Origin: Candidatus Scatomorpha intestinavium
GTDB lineage: Bacteria; Bacillota; Clostridia; Oscillospirales; Oscillospiraceae
DNA length: 42,185 bases
Direction: 5' to 3'
Assembly: GCA_018712985.1 (NCBI GenBank)
Contig: DVGA01000018.1
Coordinates: forward strand, 1-42,185
Positions 7,515-14,271 of the stretch are shown here, piece by piece. Under the pieces are notes generated by a model. It was not told where the DNA came from. It saw nothing but the letters and a program-made list of their open reading frames with translations, and made no database searches. Within the stretch, counting starts at the first letter, position 1; every line of letters begins with the position of its first letter. The position numbers were made by a program, and so were the translations under genes.

Positions 7515-8777
7515 ATGAAGAAGTTTCTTGCTCTGCTTCTCGCTCTCGTGATGGTCTTCGCGCTCGCCGCCTGCGGCAGCGAGCCCGCCGAGTCCGAAGA
7601 GAGCACCGCTCCCGAGACTGAGGAGAGCACCGCTCCCGAGACCGAGGAGAGCACCGCCCCCGAGACCGAGGAGAGCACTGCTCCCGAGGGTGAAGACCCC
7701 GCCGCCATCGACCCGAACGACATCGAGGACAACATGACCTCCGACGACGGCACCTATGAGGTCGCCTTCGTCACCGACGTCGGCCAGCTCCACGACAAGT
7801 CCTTCAACGAGGGCACCTGGAACGGCGTCAAGCTGTACGCCTACAACAACGGCCTGACCTACAAGTACTATCAGCCCGCTAACGGCGACCAGGCCACCGA
7901 CGAGGACCGCACCCAGGCCATGCAGGACGCCGTTGACAACGGCGCCAAGATCGTCGTCTGCGCCGGCTTCCTGCAGGAGGCCGCCCTGCGCACCGCCGCC
8001 ACGAACAACCCCGAAGTCATGTTCGTCTTCATCGACGGCTACTCCATCAATGACGAGGCTGGCAACGTCCTCACTAACGTCGCCGGCATCAACTTCCAGG
8101 AGGAGCAGGCCGGCTACCTCGCCGGTTACGCCATTGTCCGTGAGGGCTACACCCAGCTCGGCTTCTCCGGCGGCGGCGGCGGCACCAACCCCGCCTGCTG
8201 CCGTTACGGCTACGGCTTCCTCCAGGGCGCCAGCGCGGCTGCCGAGGAGATGGGCGTTGACGTCAACGTGAAGTACAGCTGGCAGTACGGCGCCACCTTC
8301 ACCGCTTCCCCGGACCTGCAGACCATGATCAACGGCTGGTACACCACCGGCACCGAGGTCGTGTTCGCCTGCGGCGGCTCCATGTTCGAGTCCATCTCCA
8401 GCGCCGCCTCCGCCAACGACGGCCTGGTCATCGGTGTTGACGTCGACCAGAGCGGCGACAGCCCCACCGTCATCACCTCTGCCATGAAGGGCATCGCCCA
8501 GGCCGCCGAAGTCGCCCTCGGCCACTTCTATGAAGGCACTTGGGACGAGATCGGCGGAACCACCACCACCCTCGGCGCTGCTGACGACGCCGTCGGCCTG
8601 CCGACCGACACCTGGATGCTCGAGAACTACACCGTCGAGGAGTACGAGGCCATGCTCGCTTCCATGAAGGACGGCTCCCTCGTTGTCGACGCCGAGTACC
8701 CGGTCGACTCCACCAACATGGACGACGCCGCCAGCCTGAACGGCGTGCTGCCCAACATCACCATCGAGGTTATCTAA
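7515..8777 (+). CDS. BMP family substrate-binding lipoprotein, probable nucleoside ABC transporter
   Basis: A 420-residue lipoprotein. The signal peptide ends in the lipobox LAAC (about residue 20); an acidic Glu/Ser/Thr/Pro linker with four EESTAPET-type repeats follows; then a periplasmic-binding-protein-like BMP domain with VAFVTDVGQLHDKSFNEGTW near its start, AGFLQEAAL, and VFIDGYSIND. BMP proteins deliver nucleosides (or autoinducer-2-like ligands) to ABC permeases. The ATG at 7515 is preceded by GGAGG; an ATG 8 codons earlier would put that site inside the gene. No ATPase or permease gene follows: a strong terminator comes directly after. The adjacent deoD, tdk and udk favour a nucleoside ligand (inference). 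Confidence 0.9.
   Translation: MKKFLALLLALVMVFALAACGSEPAESEESTAPETEESTAPETEESTAPETEESTAPEGEDPAAIDPNDIEDNMTSDDGTYEVAFVTDVGQLHDKSFNEGTWNGVKLYAYNNGLTYKYYQPANGDQATDEDRTQAMQDAVDNGAKIVVCAGFLQEAALRTAATNNPEVMFVFIDGYSINDEAGNVLTNVAGINFQEEQAGYLAGYAIVREGYTQLGFSGGGGGTNPACCRYGYGFLQGASAAAEEMGVDVNVKYSWQYGATFTASPDLQTMINGWYTTGTEVVFACGGSMFESISSAASANDGLVIGVDVDQSGDSPTVITSAMKGIAQAAEVALGHFYEGTWDEIGGTTTTLGAADDAVGLPTDTWMLENYTVEEYEAMLASMKDGSLVVDAEYPVDSTNMDDAASLNGVLPNITIEVI
7596..7691 (+). repeat. Four 24-bp in-frame tandem repeats (linker)
   Basis: Four consecutive 24-base units, each encoding E-E-S-T-A-P-E-(T/G), lie between the lipobox cysteine and the binding domain. The copies differ at only a few third positions. 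This is an extracellular spacer whose length could vary between strains. Confidence 0.9.
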
Positions 8778-8786
8778 ATCCCAGAC

Positions 8787-8822
8787 AAAAAAGCGGGAGG
8801 GCTTCTGCCCTCCCGCTTTTTC
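8787..8822 (+). terminator. Terminator of the BMP lipoprotein gene
   Basis: GCGGGAGGG/CCCTCCCGC stem with loop CTTCTG, an A run before it and TTTTT after it. Nine bases after the stop codon. Confidence 0.92.
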
Positions 8823-8869
8823 TGTCTAAAAAGATCCGTTCTCAGGTATGCGCCCTCGCGCCGCCCACG

Positions 8870-8964
8870 CGCCGCCCTGCGGCGTGCTATGCCTCCAGAC
8901 GCAAACTGGCGCGCTGTGCCTCCAGACGCAAACTGGCGCGCTATGCCCCCGGGCGCTGCCCGGG
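8870..8964 (-). repeat. Hairpin array A (modular triloop hairpins)
   Basis: Four units. CGCCGC-CCT-GCGGCG; then a 26-base unit present twice exactly (8890-8915 and 8917-8942), whose minus strand reads CCAGTTTGCGTCTGG, an imperfect stem centred on TGC; then CCCGGGC-GCT-GCCCGGG. On the minus strand the units are joined by GGCATAGC or GGCACAGC. The same linker and hairpin style recurs in the arrays at 13.25, 32.6, 41.0 and 41.4 kb. No open frame or known element explains it. Confidence 0.75.
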
Positions 8965-8965
8965 C

Positions 8966-9000
8966 GCAAAAAAAGCTCCCCCCGCCGTGGCGGGGGGAGT
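8966..9000 (-). terminator. Terminator of the rpsF-ssb-rpsR operon
   Basis: Minus strand: CTCCCCCCGCC facing GGCGGGGGGAG with a short loop, followed by C and seven T. It lies 13 bases after the rpsR stop. Confidence 0.9.
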
Positions 9001-9012
9001 TTGTCCTGCAAG

Positions 9013-9249
9013 TCAGTCTGTGACGTAGGGCAGCAGGGCGATCTGACGGGCGCGCTTGATGGCCTCGGTCAGCTCGCGCTGGTGCATGGCGCAGGTGCCG
9101 GTAGTGCGGCGCGGAAGGATCTTGCTGCGCTCGGAGATGAACTTCCTGAGCTTGGCGGAGTCCTTATAGTCGATGTAAGCGACCTTATCCACGCAGAACT
9201 GGCACACCTTTTTGCGCTTGCGATTCTTTCCCTTATTATCGAAAGCCAA
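9013..9249 (-). CDS. rpsR: 30S ribosomal protein S18
   Basis: A 78-residue protein of the 30S platform that pairs with S6. Recognised from [58 protein letters not shown] (given here only as landmarks: [10 protein letters not shown] and RQIALLPY). It keeps the two Cys of CQFC. The start is TTG at 9249, supported by GGGAGG 7 bases upstream and by the absence of a nearby ATG. Last gene of rpsF-ssb-rpsR, but a 229-base gap separates it from ssb. Confidence 0.95.
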   Translation of the reverse strand: MAFDNKGKNRKRKKVCQFCVDKVAYIDYKDSAKLRKFISERSKILPRRTTGTCAMHQRELTEAIKRARQIALLPYVTD

Positions 9250-9478
9250 GGTAATACCTCCCTGAAAAGTTTAATAAGATTTGCCGGCATATTTCGCCTT
9301 CAGGCCAATCCACAGGCGGCGCCGCGGTGCGCTCGCGCGGCAGCTGCGCGGCAGGTTTTTCGTCAGGCAAAATGAAAAGCGCAGGGAATACTTTGTGTAT
9401 TTCCGAGCATTTTCATGAAGCATGGCGGGAAATATGCAGGCAGATGGCGTGTGCGGCGCGCCTCGGCGCCGCCTGCTC
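9250..9478. other. Unusual 229-base gap between ssb and rpsR
   Basis: No convincing gene. In the middle, minus-strand arms TATTTCC and GGAAATA enclose a TTCATGAA palindrome. A GC-rich block at about 9315-9350 contains a GCGCGGCA direct repeat, which recurs as GGCAGCTGCGCGGCAG at 32.87 kb. A minus-strand frame of 49 codons starting at 9417 has no ribosome site. The rpsR ribosome site (9256-9261) is at the left edge. Confidence 0.5.
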
Positions 9479-10012
9479 TCAAAACGGCAGCTCGCCGTCC
9501 CCGTCGTCCAGCTCGGAAAAGCCGGAGGGCGCGCTCTGCTGGGCGCTGCGCGAGCTGTCGCGGCCGGAGCCGTAGCTCCCGCCGCCATAGCCGCCGCTCT
9601 CGCGGCCGCCGTAGCTGCTGCCTCCGCCCGAATAGCTGTTCCCGCCGCCGTAGCTGTTGCCGGAATAGCCGCTGTCGCGGTTGGAGTCGCCGCCGCGGTT
9701 GCTGTCGCCGAAATAGACGTTATCGGCCACGACCTCGGCGCTGGTGCGCTTGTTGCCGTCCTTGTCCGTCCAGTCGCGCATCTGCAGCCGCCCGGAGACG
9801 ACTATCATGCGGCCCTTCTGGAAATACTTGCTCACGAACTCGGCGGTCTGGCGCCACGCGGTGACGTCGATGAAATCGGTATGCTTTTCTTCGCCGCGGC
9901 CGAAGTCGCGGTCAACGGCGATGCGGATACTCGCCACGGGTATCTGGGACTGCGTGTAGCGCAGCTCTGGGTCCCTGGTGAGCCGTCCCATCAGGACGAT
10001 GTGGTTGAGCAT
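9479..10012 (-). CDS. ssb: Single-stranded DNA-binding protein
   Basis: A 177-residue SSB. OB-fold over the first 105 residues (MLNHIVLMGRLTRDPELRYT, FIDVTAWRQTAEFVSKYFQKG, VSGRLQMRDWTDKDG), then a Gly/Ser/Tyr-rich disordered tail (about 110-165), ending in the acidic tip DDGDGELPF that docks partner proteins. Replication and repair protein coating ssDNA as a tetramer. It starts 14 bases after rpsF, in the conserved rpsF-ssb-rpsR operon. Confidence 0.96.
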   Translation of the reverse strand: MLNHIVLMGRLTRDPELRYTQSQIPVASIRIAVDRDFGRGEEKHTDFIDVTAWRQTAEFVSKYFQKGRMIVVSGRLQMRDWTDKDGNKRTSAEVVADNVYFGDSNRGGDSNRDSGYSGNSYGGGNSYSGGGSSYGGRESGGYGGGSYGSGRDSSRSAQQSAPSGFSELDDGDGELPF

Positions 10013-10025
10013 CTTAAACGCCCCC

Positions 10026-10322
10026 TTATTCCGGCCTGCGGGTGATAAGGCTGCGGATGACGCCGTCGGTTATGCCGAGGATACGGTCGAGCTCTGCGGG
10101 GAACTCCGGCGCGCTCGTAAACTTGATGAGGACGTAGTAGCCCTCGCTGAGATAGTTGATTTCGTAAGCGAGCTTGCGCTTACCCATCTCCTCCATCTCA
10201 TCAAGCGTGCCGTTCTGCTCGACAAGCGCCTTGAACTTCTCAACGACCGCGGCGGTCTCCTCCTCGGAGAGGTTGGGGTTGATGATGTACATTACCTCGT
10301 ACTTTTCGCTCGTCTTAGCCAT
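10026..10322 (-). CDS. rpsF: 30S ribosomal protein S6
   Basis: A 98-residue S6: YEVMYIINPNLSEEE, then MGKRKLAYEINYLSEGYYVLI and a short C terminus (ILGITDGVIRSLITRR). It binds S18 on the 30S platform. The ATG at 10322 has AGGAGG 7 bases upstream; the 22 extra upstream codons are leader RNA and contain its two hairpins. First gene of the operon, downstream of a strong promoter. Confidence 0.95.
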   Translation of the reverse strand: MAKTSEKYEVMYIINPNLSEEETAAVVEKFKALVEQNGTLDEMEEMGKRKLAYEINYLSEGYYVLIKFTSAPEFPAELDRILGITDGVIRSLITRRPE

Positions 10323-10396
10323 TTGTGCACCTCCTTCTGGACTGATGGCCCGCACTTTCCTGCGGGCAAGGATATTGGCCTGTCCCAAGGGCAGGC
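10323..10396 (-). promoter_or_regulatory. Structured rpsF leader, candidate S6:S18 autoregulatory site
   Basis: The predicted transcript begins with a perfect hairpin (10374-10400 on the DNA: ATTGGCCTG/CAGGCCAAT closing CCC/GGG), then a second hairpin GCCCGC/GCGGGC (10348-10367), then the ribosome site. S6:S18-binding leaders are known in many bacteria; I could not confirm the diagnostic CCG bulge, so this assignment rests on position. Confidence 0.4.
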
Positions 10397-10402
10397 CAAT
10401 AA

Positions 10403-10430
10403 ATTATACACGATTTTGTCAATTTGTCAA
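10403..10430 (-). promoter_or_regulatory. Promoter of rpsF-ssb-rpsR
   Basis: Minus strand: TTGACA (10425-10430), 16-base spacer, perfect TATAAT (10403-10408). A second overlapping TTGACA 8 bases upstream of the -10 box cannot be used at normal spacing. Confidence 0.8.
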
Positions 10431-10526
10431 GCGCAAACTGCCCCGCGCGGCGCAAAACTTCCCGCCGCGCCGGCGGGACCACACTATATAATTATAATTG
10501 ACGCCGCCCGGCCCCCCGGGCGGCGC

Positions 10527-11594
10527 TCACTGCCCCTCCACCAGCTCGAGCAGCGCCGGGCCGGCCGCCGCCGCGAAGAGCCTCACGGCGTTGAGCGCCT
10601 CGCGCAGCGTGTTCCCGTTCGAGCCCACCTCGAGTATCATCGAGCCGGTCGTCAGGTGCTGGTTGTATCTCTCCGAGGTCACGGAGACCGGCCTCATCAG
10701 CGTGGGATACATGTCGTTCACCGCGTCCTGCAGATATAGCGCCAGGCGCAGGTTCTGCTCCCAGTTGGGGTGCCACAGCCCGCTCTCCCCCGTGCCGACG
10801 AGCATCATCACCTGCGACGAGCGCTCGCCCGTCAGCTCCGCCACGGTCTTGTACGTCACGTCCTCGTCGCCGAGGGCGTCGCGGTGCAGGTCTATGACCA
10901 CCGCGATGTCCGGATACTCGGCCAGATACTCCTCCACCGCCGCGCCGGAGCGCGAGTACGAGCCCGTGTAGCTCGGATAGTCGTATATCTCCCTGTCGTG
11001 CAGCACGTTCAGCCCCAACTCCGTCAGCGCCGCGGCCAGCTCGTCGCCCACCCGTATGACGTTGTAGTTTTTGTCTTCCGTCCGGTCGGTGTCCGTCTCC
11101 TCGTAATAGTCGCGCGAATCCGGCGTATAGGCCTCGCTCCCGTGGGTGTGCACAATCAGTATCTGCGGCCCCTCCGCCGGCAGCGTCTGCGGCGGCCCGG
11201 CGGAAAGCAGCGCCGCGGTGTCTATGTCAATATCCGTGGCGTTTTTGATGGACACTCCCGAATATATCGTCGTCTCGACTATCGGCGTGCCGTCCGAGTC
11301 CACCGAGGGCGGCGTCACCTCCGCCTCCTCCGCGTCCGGCGAGGGGGAGGGCGTCGGGACTATCGAAATATAGCTGTCCGGCGTCCTCTCGGGCGATGCG
11401 TCCGCCGCCGGGGAGGGGCTCGCCTCCGGCCCCGCGGCTTCGGAGGGCAGGCCAAGCTCGAGCGACAGCGCGGCGGAGAGCAGTCCGTCCGTCCCGCCGG
11501 AGAGGGCAAGGCCTCCCCCCGCCAGCAGCGCCCTCGCGCCGAGCAGCGCCAGGACGGCCGCCGCCGCCTTTTTGAGCTTAGCCAAGCCTCTCAC
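10527..11594 (-). CDS. spoIIP: Stage II sporulation protein P
   Basis: A 355-residue exported peptidoglycan hydrolase (amidase/endopeptidase) of the SpoIID-SpoIIM-SpoIIP engulfment machine. N-terminal membrane segment (about residues 8-32), a Pro/Ser/Ala-rich linker, and from about 145 the SpoIIP domain: ILIVHTHGSEAYTPDSRDYY, NYNVIRVGDEL, VVIDLHRDA, and the Glu in SMILEVGSNGNTLREAL. It shows a spore-forming host. The start is a GTG at 11594 very close to GGGAGGGG, or a TTG 3 codons later at better spacing; I kept the GTG. A GGCATATG block near 11675 might belong to a sporulation-sigma promoter, but I could not fit a clear -10. Confidence 0.92.
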   Translation of the reverse strand: MRGLAKLKKAAAAVLALLGARALLAGGGLALSGGTDGLLSAALSLELGLPSEAAGPEASPSPAADASPERTPDSYISIVPTPSPSPDAEEAEVTPPSVDSDGTPIVETTIYSGVSIKNATDIDIDTAALLSAGPPQTLPAEGPQILIVHTHGSEAYTPDSRDYYEETDTDRTEDKNYNVIRVGDELAAALTELGLNVLHDREIYDYPSYTGSYSRSGAAVEEYLAEYPDIAVVIDLHRDALGDEDVTYKTVAELTGERSSQVMMLVGTGESGLWHPNWEQNLRLALYLQDAVNDMYPTLMRPVSVTSERYNQHLTTGSMILEVGSNGNTLREALNAVRLFAAAAGPALLELVEGQ

Positions 11595-11640
11595 CCCCTC
11601 CCGGCAAATCTATGCGCAGAGCTTGATAATGATGACGCTC

Positions 11641-11673
11641 TTGCAGGAAATGAATAAACGTGATATTATTCAT
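11641..11673 (+). promoter_or_regulatory. Promoter with an overlapping inverted repeat (TSCPD gene)
   Basis: TTGCAG (11641-11646) and TATTAT (11664-11669) with a 17-base spacer. A perfect 8-bp inverted repeat ATGAATAA (11650-11657) and TTATTCAT (11666-11673) spans spacer and -10, as expected of a repressor operator. The regulator is unknown. The repeat also lies about 55-80 bases upstream of spoIIP on the other strand. Confidence 0.55.
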
Positions 11674-11726
11674 ATGCCAAAAAGGATTACATAATTGCTG
11701 CCATAAATTAGAAAGGATGATACTCA

Positions 11727-11984
11727 ATGGTGTTCAGTTTCAACCCCAAGGGCGTCTGCTCGCAGAAAATGACGGTGGAGATCGAGGACGGTAAAATCGT
11801 GTCATTAAAGGTCGAAGGGGGATGCGACGGCAATTTGAAGGGTATTTCTGCCCTTGTAGTGGGGATGACCCCCGAGGAATGCGTCCGCCGGCTGGACGGC
11901 ATCCGCTGCAAGACAAAGCCCTCCTCCTGCCCCGGACAGCTGGCCGAAGGGCTGAAGGAATACCTTAAAAAAATCGAAAATTGA
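11727..11984 (+). CDS. TSCPD domain protein (TIGR03905-like)
   Basis: An 85-residue protein with the TSCPD fold seen at the C terminus of some class II ribonucleotide reductases: FNPKGVCSQKMTVEIEDGKIV, VEGGCDGNLKGISALVVGM, and the signature TKPSSCPGQLAEGL, with conserved cysteines at about 11, 33, 61 and 69. The cysteines suggest metal or redox chemistry; the function of the stand-alone protein is not established. AAAGGATGA precedes the ATG. GC content is lower than in neighbouring genes. Transcribed from its own promoter, divergent from spoIIP. Confidence 0.85.
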   Translation: MVFSFNPKGVCSQKMTVEIEDGKIVSLKVEGGCDGNLKGISALVVGMTPEECVRRLDGIRCKTKPSSCPGQLAEGLKEYLKKIEN

Positions 11985-12220
11985 TTTACATAATATCTCG
12001 AAACAATTACAAAAATGACAGAAATCGTGTTTTTTGTAAGCCAAACTTGCGCGATTGCAAATTTTTTTCCGTCGGAACCCGTCGAAATAGTTAATTTCGG
12101 CAGATAGCACAACACAATATATAGAGCCATTCGAGTAAATTCGACCTAAATCGCCATATAATGTGGTGGCATTGGTGACAATATCAAAAAACGAAAAACT
12201 TGGTTTGTCTAAAATGCCGA
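11985..12220. other. Low-GC intergenic region with several palindromes
   Basis: Strikingly AT-rich against its surroundings, with no gene. It contains TTACAAAAA...TTTTTGTAA (12007-12039, 9-bp arms), a weak TTGC/GCAA stem followed by seven T (about 12047-12068, perhaps the TSCPD terminator), CGAAAT-AGTTA-ATTTCG (about 12080-12096) and repeated ATTCGA blocks (near 12131, 12140, and 12224). These look like protein-binding sites upstream of the wall hydrolase promoter; no regulator is identified. Confidence 0.5.
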
Positions 12221-12250
12221 TTGAATTCGACCTTCGATTTTGACTATAAT
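12221..12250 (+). promoter_or_regulatory. Promoter of the SleB-like hydrolase
   Basis: TTGAAT (12221-12226) and perfect TATAAT (12245-12250), 18-base spacer, about 80 bases before the chosen start codon. An ATTCGACC block overlaps the -35 region. Confidence 0.6.
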
Positions 12251-12329
12251 TATTGCACAGGAAGCGGCAGGGCCCCCGAACGCGGACAGGCCCCGCCCAA
12301 ACACAGCGGATAAATTGCTGAGGTGCAAA

Positions 12330-13250
12330 ATGGCCAGAAATCGGAGAAGCAATATGGCGCTCCTCCTGCTGCTCTGCTTCACCTGCCTGGTGCTGTGCGC
12401 GTCCTACGTACCCCCGGCCGAGCTGCCGGAGGAGGAGGGAGCTGTGCAGCCGGCGGACGAACCAGCTGCGCAGGATACGGAGGAACCCGCCCGGCCGGCA
12501 GCGGAGGCCGCGCCGGAGCCGGAGCGGCCGGACAATGTTGCCGACGTCTATGTAAACGGCGTGCTGCGCGGCGAGTGCCTTCTGATAGAGGGCAGGTCGT
12601 ACATAACGCTTGAGGATTTTGCGGAGCTGACCGGGCTAAAGTATTCAAACGGTTCGATCGGCGGCCTGAAGCCGGTGCTGTCGGAGGACGGCACGTGGCT
12701 CGAAGTCAAGGAAAGGAACATTTGGCTGGGCTCCGGATTACAGGAGGTTTCCGGAAAAACGCTCTGGCCGCTTAACGCGCTCGGTAAGCTGTTTTCCTGC
12801 GCGGTCACGTGGGACGAAGAGAGCTTCAGCGTGGACATTGACGCCACGGCCCTCGCCCCGCTCGAGAGCGGCAGCAGCTTTTACAATGAGGAGGACGTGC
12901 TCTGGCTCTCCCGCATCATATTTGCGGAGAGCGGGAACCAGTCCATGGAGGGCATGATAGCGGTCGGCAACGTCATACTCAACCGCGTCGCCTCCCCCGC
13001 GTTCCCGGACACGGTGTACGACGTCATATTCGACACGCGCTACGGCGTGCAGTTCTCCCCGGTGGAGACCGGCGGCATCTACTGCGAGCCGGACGACGAG
13101 GCCATAATCGCCGCAAAGCTCTGCCTCGACGGGGCGGACGTCGCCGGGGACAGCCTCTACTTCGTCAACCCGGACATCGGCGCGGACGGCTGGTTCCAGG
13201 AAACCAGGGTCTTCGTCGCCAGCGTCGGCGACCACGACTTCTACGCCTGA
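12330..13250 (+). CDS. Exported SleB-like cell wall hydrolase with a stalk domain
   Basis: A 306-residue protein. N-terminal membrane/signal segment (MALLLLLCFTCLVLCASYV, about residues 9-27), an acidic Ala/Pro/Glu linker, a copper-amine-oxidase-N-like stalk domain (DVYVNGVLRGECLLIEGRSY, then LEDFAELTGLKY), and a C-terminal Hydrolase_2/SleB domain: EEDVLWLSRIIFAESGNQS with the catalytic Glu of FAES, then GMIAVGNVILNRV and YGVQF. SleB-type enzymes are lytic transglycosylases used in spore cortex breakdown or wall remodelling. Start: ATG at 12330, with GAGGTG 6 bases upstream; the frame is open farther upstream but overlaps the promoter. Hairpin array B begins directly at its stop codon. Confidence 0.87.
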   Translation: MARNRRSNMALLLLLCFTCLVLCASYVPPAELPEEEGAVQPADEPAAQDTEEPARPAAEAAPEPERPDNVADVYVNGVLRGECLLIEGRSYITLEDFAELTGLKYSNGSIGGLKPVLSEDGTWLEVKERNIWLGSGLQEVSGKTLWPLNALGKLFSCAVTWDEESFSVDIDATALAPLESGSSFYNEEDVLWLSRIIFAESGNQSMEGMIAVGNVILNRVASPAFPDTVYDVIFDTRYGVQFSPVETGGIYCEPDDEAIIAAKLCLDGADVAGDSLYFVNPDIGADGWFQETRVFVASVGDHDFYA

Positions 13251-13375
13251 CCGGGCTGCGCCCGGCGGCATACCAGGCTGCGCCTGGAGGCATAGCCGCA
13301 CTGCGTGCGTAGGCATAGCCGGGCTGCGCCCGGCGGCATAGCGCCGCGCAAAGCGCGGCAGGCGCCTGGAGGCAG
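13251..13375 (+). repeat. Hairpin array B (modular triloop hairpins)
   Basis: Begins at the base after the hydrolase stop. Units: CCGGGC-TGC-GCCCGG (13251-13265), CCAGGC-TGC-GCCTGG (13273-13287), CGCAC-TGC-GTGCG (13297-13309), CCGGGC-TGC-GCCCGG (13319-13333), GCCGCGC-AAA-GCGCGGC (13343-13359), then AGGCGCCT. Linkers are GGCATA or AGGCATAGC. Stems change sequence from unit to unit but stay complementary while the TGC loop stays constant. Confidence 0.85.
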
Positions 13376-13426
13376 AACGCCGCGCCGGGAGCCGCTCAAT
13401 CAGGCAAACGCCAATTTACAGCCGGC

Positions 13427-13463
13427 AAACGCCGGGGCGCATCAGCGCCCCGGCGTTTCCTCT
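13427..13463 (+). terminator. Terminator after hairpin array B
   Basis: A perfect 14-bp stem AAACGCCGGGGCGC/GCGCCCCGGCGTTT with loop ATCA, then CCTCTT. It would end transcription of the hydrolase plus array, and is symmetrical enough to act on either strand. Confidence 0.75.
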
Positions 13464-13519
13464 TCCCTAAACCCCAAATCTGTGCTACAATCATATCACC
13501 CTACAAACAGGAGGCGGCC

Positions 13520-14221
13520 ATGGAGGAAATACTGCGCTCAGGCTTTGCCGGGCTGGGCCTTGAGCTTGACGGCGAGGCCCTGCGGCGCTTCCGCCGCTAT
13601 TACGAATACCTCACCGAGCGCAACTGCGTGATGAACCTCACCTCCATCGAGGGCGAGGAGGACACGGCGCGGCTGCACTTCCTCGACTGCTGCGCCCTGC
13701 TCACGGCGGCGGATTTTGCCGGAAAGCGCGTCATAGACGTGGGCTCCGGCGCCGGCTTCCCCGGCATCCCGCTGAAAATCGCGGAGAGCACCATCTCGCT
13801 CACTCTGCTGGACAGCCTCGTCAAGCGCACCGGCTTCCTCAGCTCCGCCGCGGAGCTGCTCGGGCTGGAGGACGTGCAGGTGGTCTGCGCCCGCGCGGAG
13901 GAGGCCCCGCGCGGGCTGCGTGAGGGCTTCGACATCGCCGTGTCCCGCGCCGTGGCCCGGCTGAACGTGCTCTGCGAGCTCTGCCTGCCCTTCGTGCGCC
14001 CCGGTGGGCTGTTCATAGCCATGAAGGGCCCGGACTTCGCCGCGGAAATCAGCGAGGCCCGGCACGCAATAGGGCTCCTCGGCGGCGGCGATGTGCGCGC
14101 CGTGCCCTATTCCGTCCCCGGCACGGAGCTCAGCCATGCGGCCGTGGTGATCGAAAAGGCCGCGCCCACGCCGGACGCATATCCGCGCCGCTGGGCAAAG
14201 ATATCCAAAAAGCCGCTTTGA
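13520..14221 (+). CDS. rsmG: 16S rRNA (guanine-N7) methyltransferase RsmG
   Basis: A 233-residue SAM-dependent methyltransferase that methylates G527 of 16S rRNA. Seen: YYEYLTERNCVMNLTSIE, the SAM loop VIDVGSGAGFPGIPLKI, LTLLDSLVKRTGFLS, FDIAVSRAVARLNVL and a late MKGPDF. Full length. AGGAGG precedes the ATG. A TGC-TACAAT extended -10 lies about 30 bases upstream. It stands apart from the usual mnmG/parAB context. Confidence 0.93.
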   Translation: MEEILRSGFAGLGLELDGEALRRFRRYYEYLTERNCVMNLTSIEGEEDTARLHFLDCCALLTAADFAGKRVIDVGSGAGFPGIPLKIAESTISLTLLDSLVKRTGFLSSAAELLGLEDVQVVCARAEEAPRGLREGFDIAVSRAVARLNVLCELCLPFVRPGGLFIAMKGPDFAAEISEARHAIGLLGGGDVRAVPYSVPGTELSHAAVVIEKAAPTPDAYPRRWAKISKKPL

Positions 14222-14271
14222 GGAACATCCCGAGCCGCGCCGCGTCGTATATTTTATAAGGAGGTGCCCGG

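Noticed and set aside
9271-9417. A 49-codon minus-strand ORF in the ssb-rpsR gap
   Set aside because: No ribosome site and no recognisable sequence; the composition changes abruptly along it.
12148-12166. TATAAT at about 12158 as a second promoter of the wall hydrolase
   Set aside because: No -35-like hexamer lies 16-18 bases upstream; the TTGAAT/TATAAT pair at 12221-12250 is better and nearer.
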